Source of the DNA: a candidate division WWE3 bacterium
GTDB lineage: Bacteria; Patescibacteriota; WWE3; UBA101185; UBA10185
Assembly (NCBI GenBank): GCA_003564915.1
Contig: PXDX01000122.1
Location: 1-12,413, forward strand
Direction of reading: 5' to 3'
Length of the DNA stretch: 12,413 bases
The position numbers were made by a program, and so were the translations under genes. Position 1 is the first letter of the stretch, and every line of letters begins with the position of its first letter. The notes under the pieces are model-generated. The model did not search any database. It was not told where the DNA came from and worked only from the letters and a program-made list of their open reading frames with translations. This document shows, in pieces, positions 12,041 through 12,413 of the stretch.

Positions 12041-12413
12041 TCATTTTTTCTTTTCCCAAACAAGTTCCTCAGATATTTGATGAACCACAACTCCTGACGA
12101 TTCAAATAACGGAAAAGCGGCATTGCCGCTAGTAAAGTGATCGGACATATAAAAAACTTGACTTATTCCTTCATCGATTAATATCTGTGAGCATTCTGAA
12201 CACGGGAAGCGGCTTACATATATAACTGCTTTCATCAGACTTTTTCCTTTTTCTTTTGCTCTCCTGACAGCCATGATCTCCGCGTGTTCCTGATCGTCTC
12301 TGTTGTTTGGTTTACTATTCCAACCCTCACCTATGATCTCACCGTTCTTTACCAATACACAGCCTGTACGTACCTCTAAAAGGGAACGGTCACACAAAAG
12401 ACAAGCTTGCCTC
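12041..12413 (-). CDS. dCMP/cytidine deaminase-like zinc enzyme, N-terminus cut by window edge
   Basis: Member of the cytidine/deoxycytidylate deaminase fold: HAE holds the first zinc ligand and the proton-shuttling Glu, and PCSEC holds two Cys ligands. The preceding RTGCVLVKNGEIIGEGWNS segment is the usual first beta-hairpin. The short length, the C-terminal FMSD-like strand region and the absence of extra domains fit a dCMP deaminase (dCMP to dUMP) best, but other small deaminases (CDA, TadA-like) are not excluded. The reading frame continues without a stop to the right edge (123 codons visible), with helix-like sequence before the TTG at 12397, so the true start is probably outside the window. 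With the thymidylate-synthase-like gene downstream it would make a dCMP to dUMP to dTMP route. It ends with TGA after four Lys/Glu codons. Confidence 0.75.
   Translation of the reverse strand, partial: RQACLLCDRSLLEVRTGCVLVKNGEIIGEGWNSKPNNRDDQEHAEIMAVRRAKEKGKSLMKAVIYVSRFPCSECSQILIDEGISQVFYMSDHFTSGNAAFPLFESSGVVVHQISEELVWEKKK

Noticed and set aside
12395..12397. TTG at 12397 as the start of the deaminase
   Set aside because: The frame stays open to the window edge and the upstream residues look like the expected first helix; no ribosome-binding site is visible, so the gene is treated as cut.
1..12413. CRISPR array, insertion sequence, prophage or toxin-antitoxin module
   Set aside because: No regularly spaced repeats, transposase or integrase motifs, or paired small toxin/antitoxin ORFs were found on either strand.

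Overview
This window looks like a chromosomal piece of a small-genome bacterium. I infer a member of the Candidate Phyla Radiation (Patescibacteria). The signs are housekeeping proteins trimmed below their family norms (an EF-Ts of 153 aa, a YqeY with only its first domain, short YbeY and Pth), a long charged tail on ribosomal protein uS2, and a ribosomal operon in which frr follows tsf directly, without pyrH, and rseP follows frr without uppS, cdsA or dxr. UGA is an ordinary stop codon here (dnaX, ybeY, one zinc-ribbon gene and the deaminase end in it), so this is not one of the CPR lineages that read UGA as glycine. The exact phylum cannot be named from the sequence. No mobile element, CRISPR array, tRNA or rRNA was seen.

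Layout. From about 8.86 kb down to 0.17 kb, everything is on the minus strand and forms a long series of housekeeping genes: rpsB, tsf, frr, rseP, then rpsU, yqeY, ybeY, pth, dnaX, recR and cysS. The products cover translation (uS2, EF-Ts, ribosome recycling, bS21, rRNA maturation, peptidyl-tRNA recycling, Cys-tRNA charging), the replicative clamp loader, RecFOR-type repair and a site-2 protease. Several genes overlap or nearly abut (TAATG, ATGA), but promoter-like sites recur inside the series, so it is probably several nested transcripts. A divergent plus-strand gene (8953-9816) encodes an aminoglycoside/choline-kinase-fold phosphotransferase. It converges, with only 5 bp between stop codons, on a minus-strand gene for a three-domain protein: MtrA-like domain, thymidylate synthase core, DUF4346. 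Upstream of that lie two tandem paralogous zinc-ribbon proteins and, at the right edge, a dCMP-deaminase-type enzyme cut by the window end. The deaminase and the synthase would together make dUMP and then dTMP.

Regulation. Four points stand out. (1) rpsB has a good promoter and a 138-nt leader in which one anti-Shine-Dalgarno segment can pair either with the rpsB Shine-Dalgarno or with an upstream copy of it; the sequestering hairpin is also terminator-like. (2) cysS, recR, frr and the phosphotransferase gene each have an extended -10 box exactly 6 nt before the start codon, which predicts leaderless mRNAs. (3) dnaX has A7 and A8 slippery runs, each followed at once by a -1-frame stop and flanked by hairpins, suggesting a short gamma-like product beside full-length tau. 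(4) A large imperfect inverted repeat fills the rseP-rpsU gap.

The longest gene-free stretches are 235 nt (8718-8952), about 166 nt (11364-11529), the left edge (1-167) and 144 nt (5331-5474); each is described below. All assignments come from reading motifs by eye; no database search was possible.
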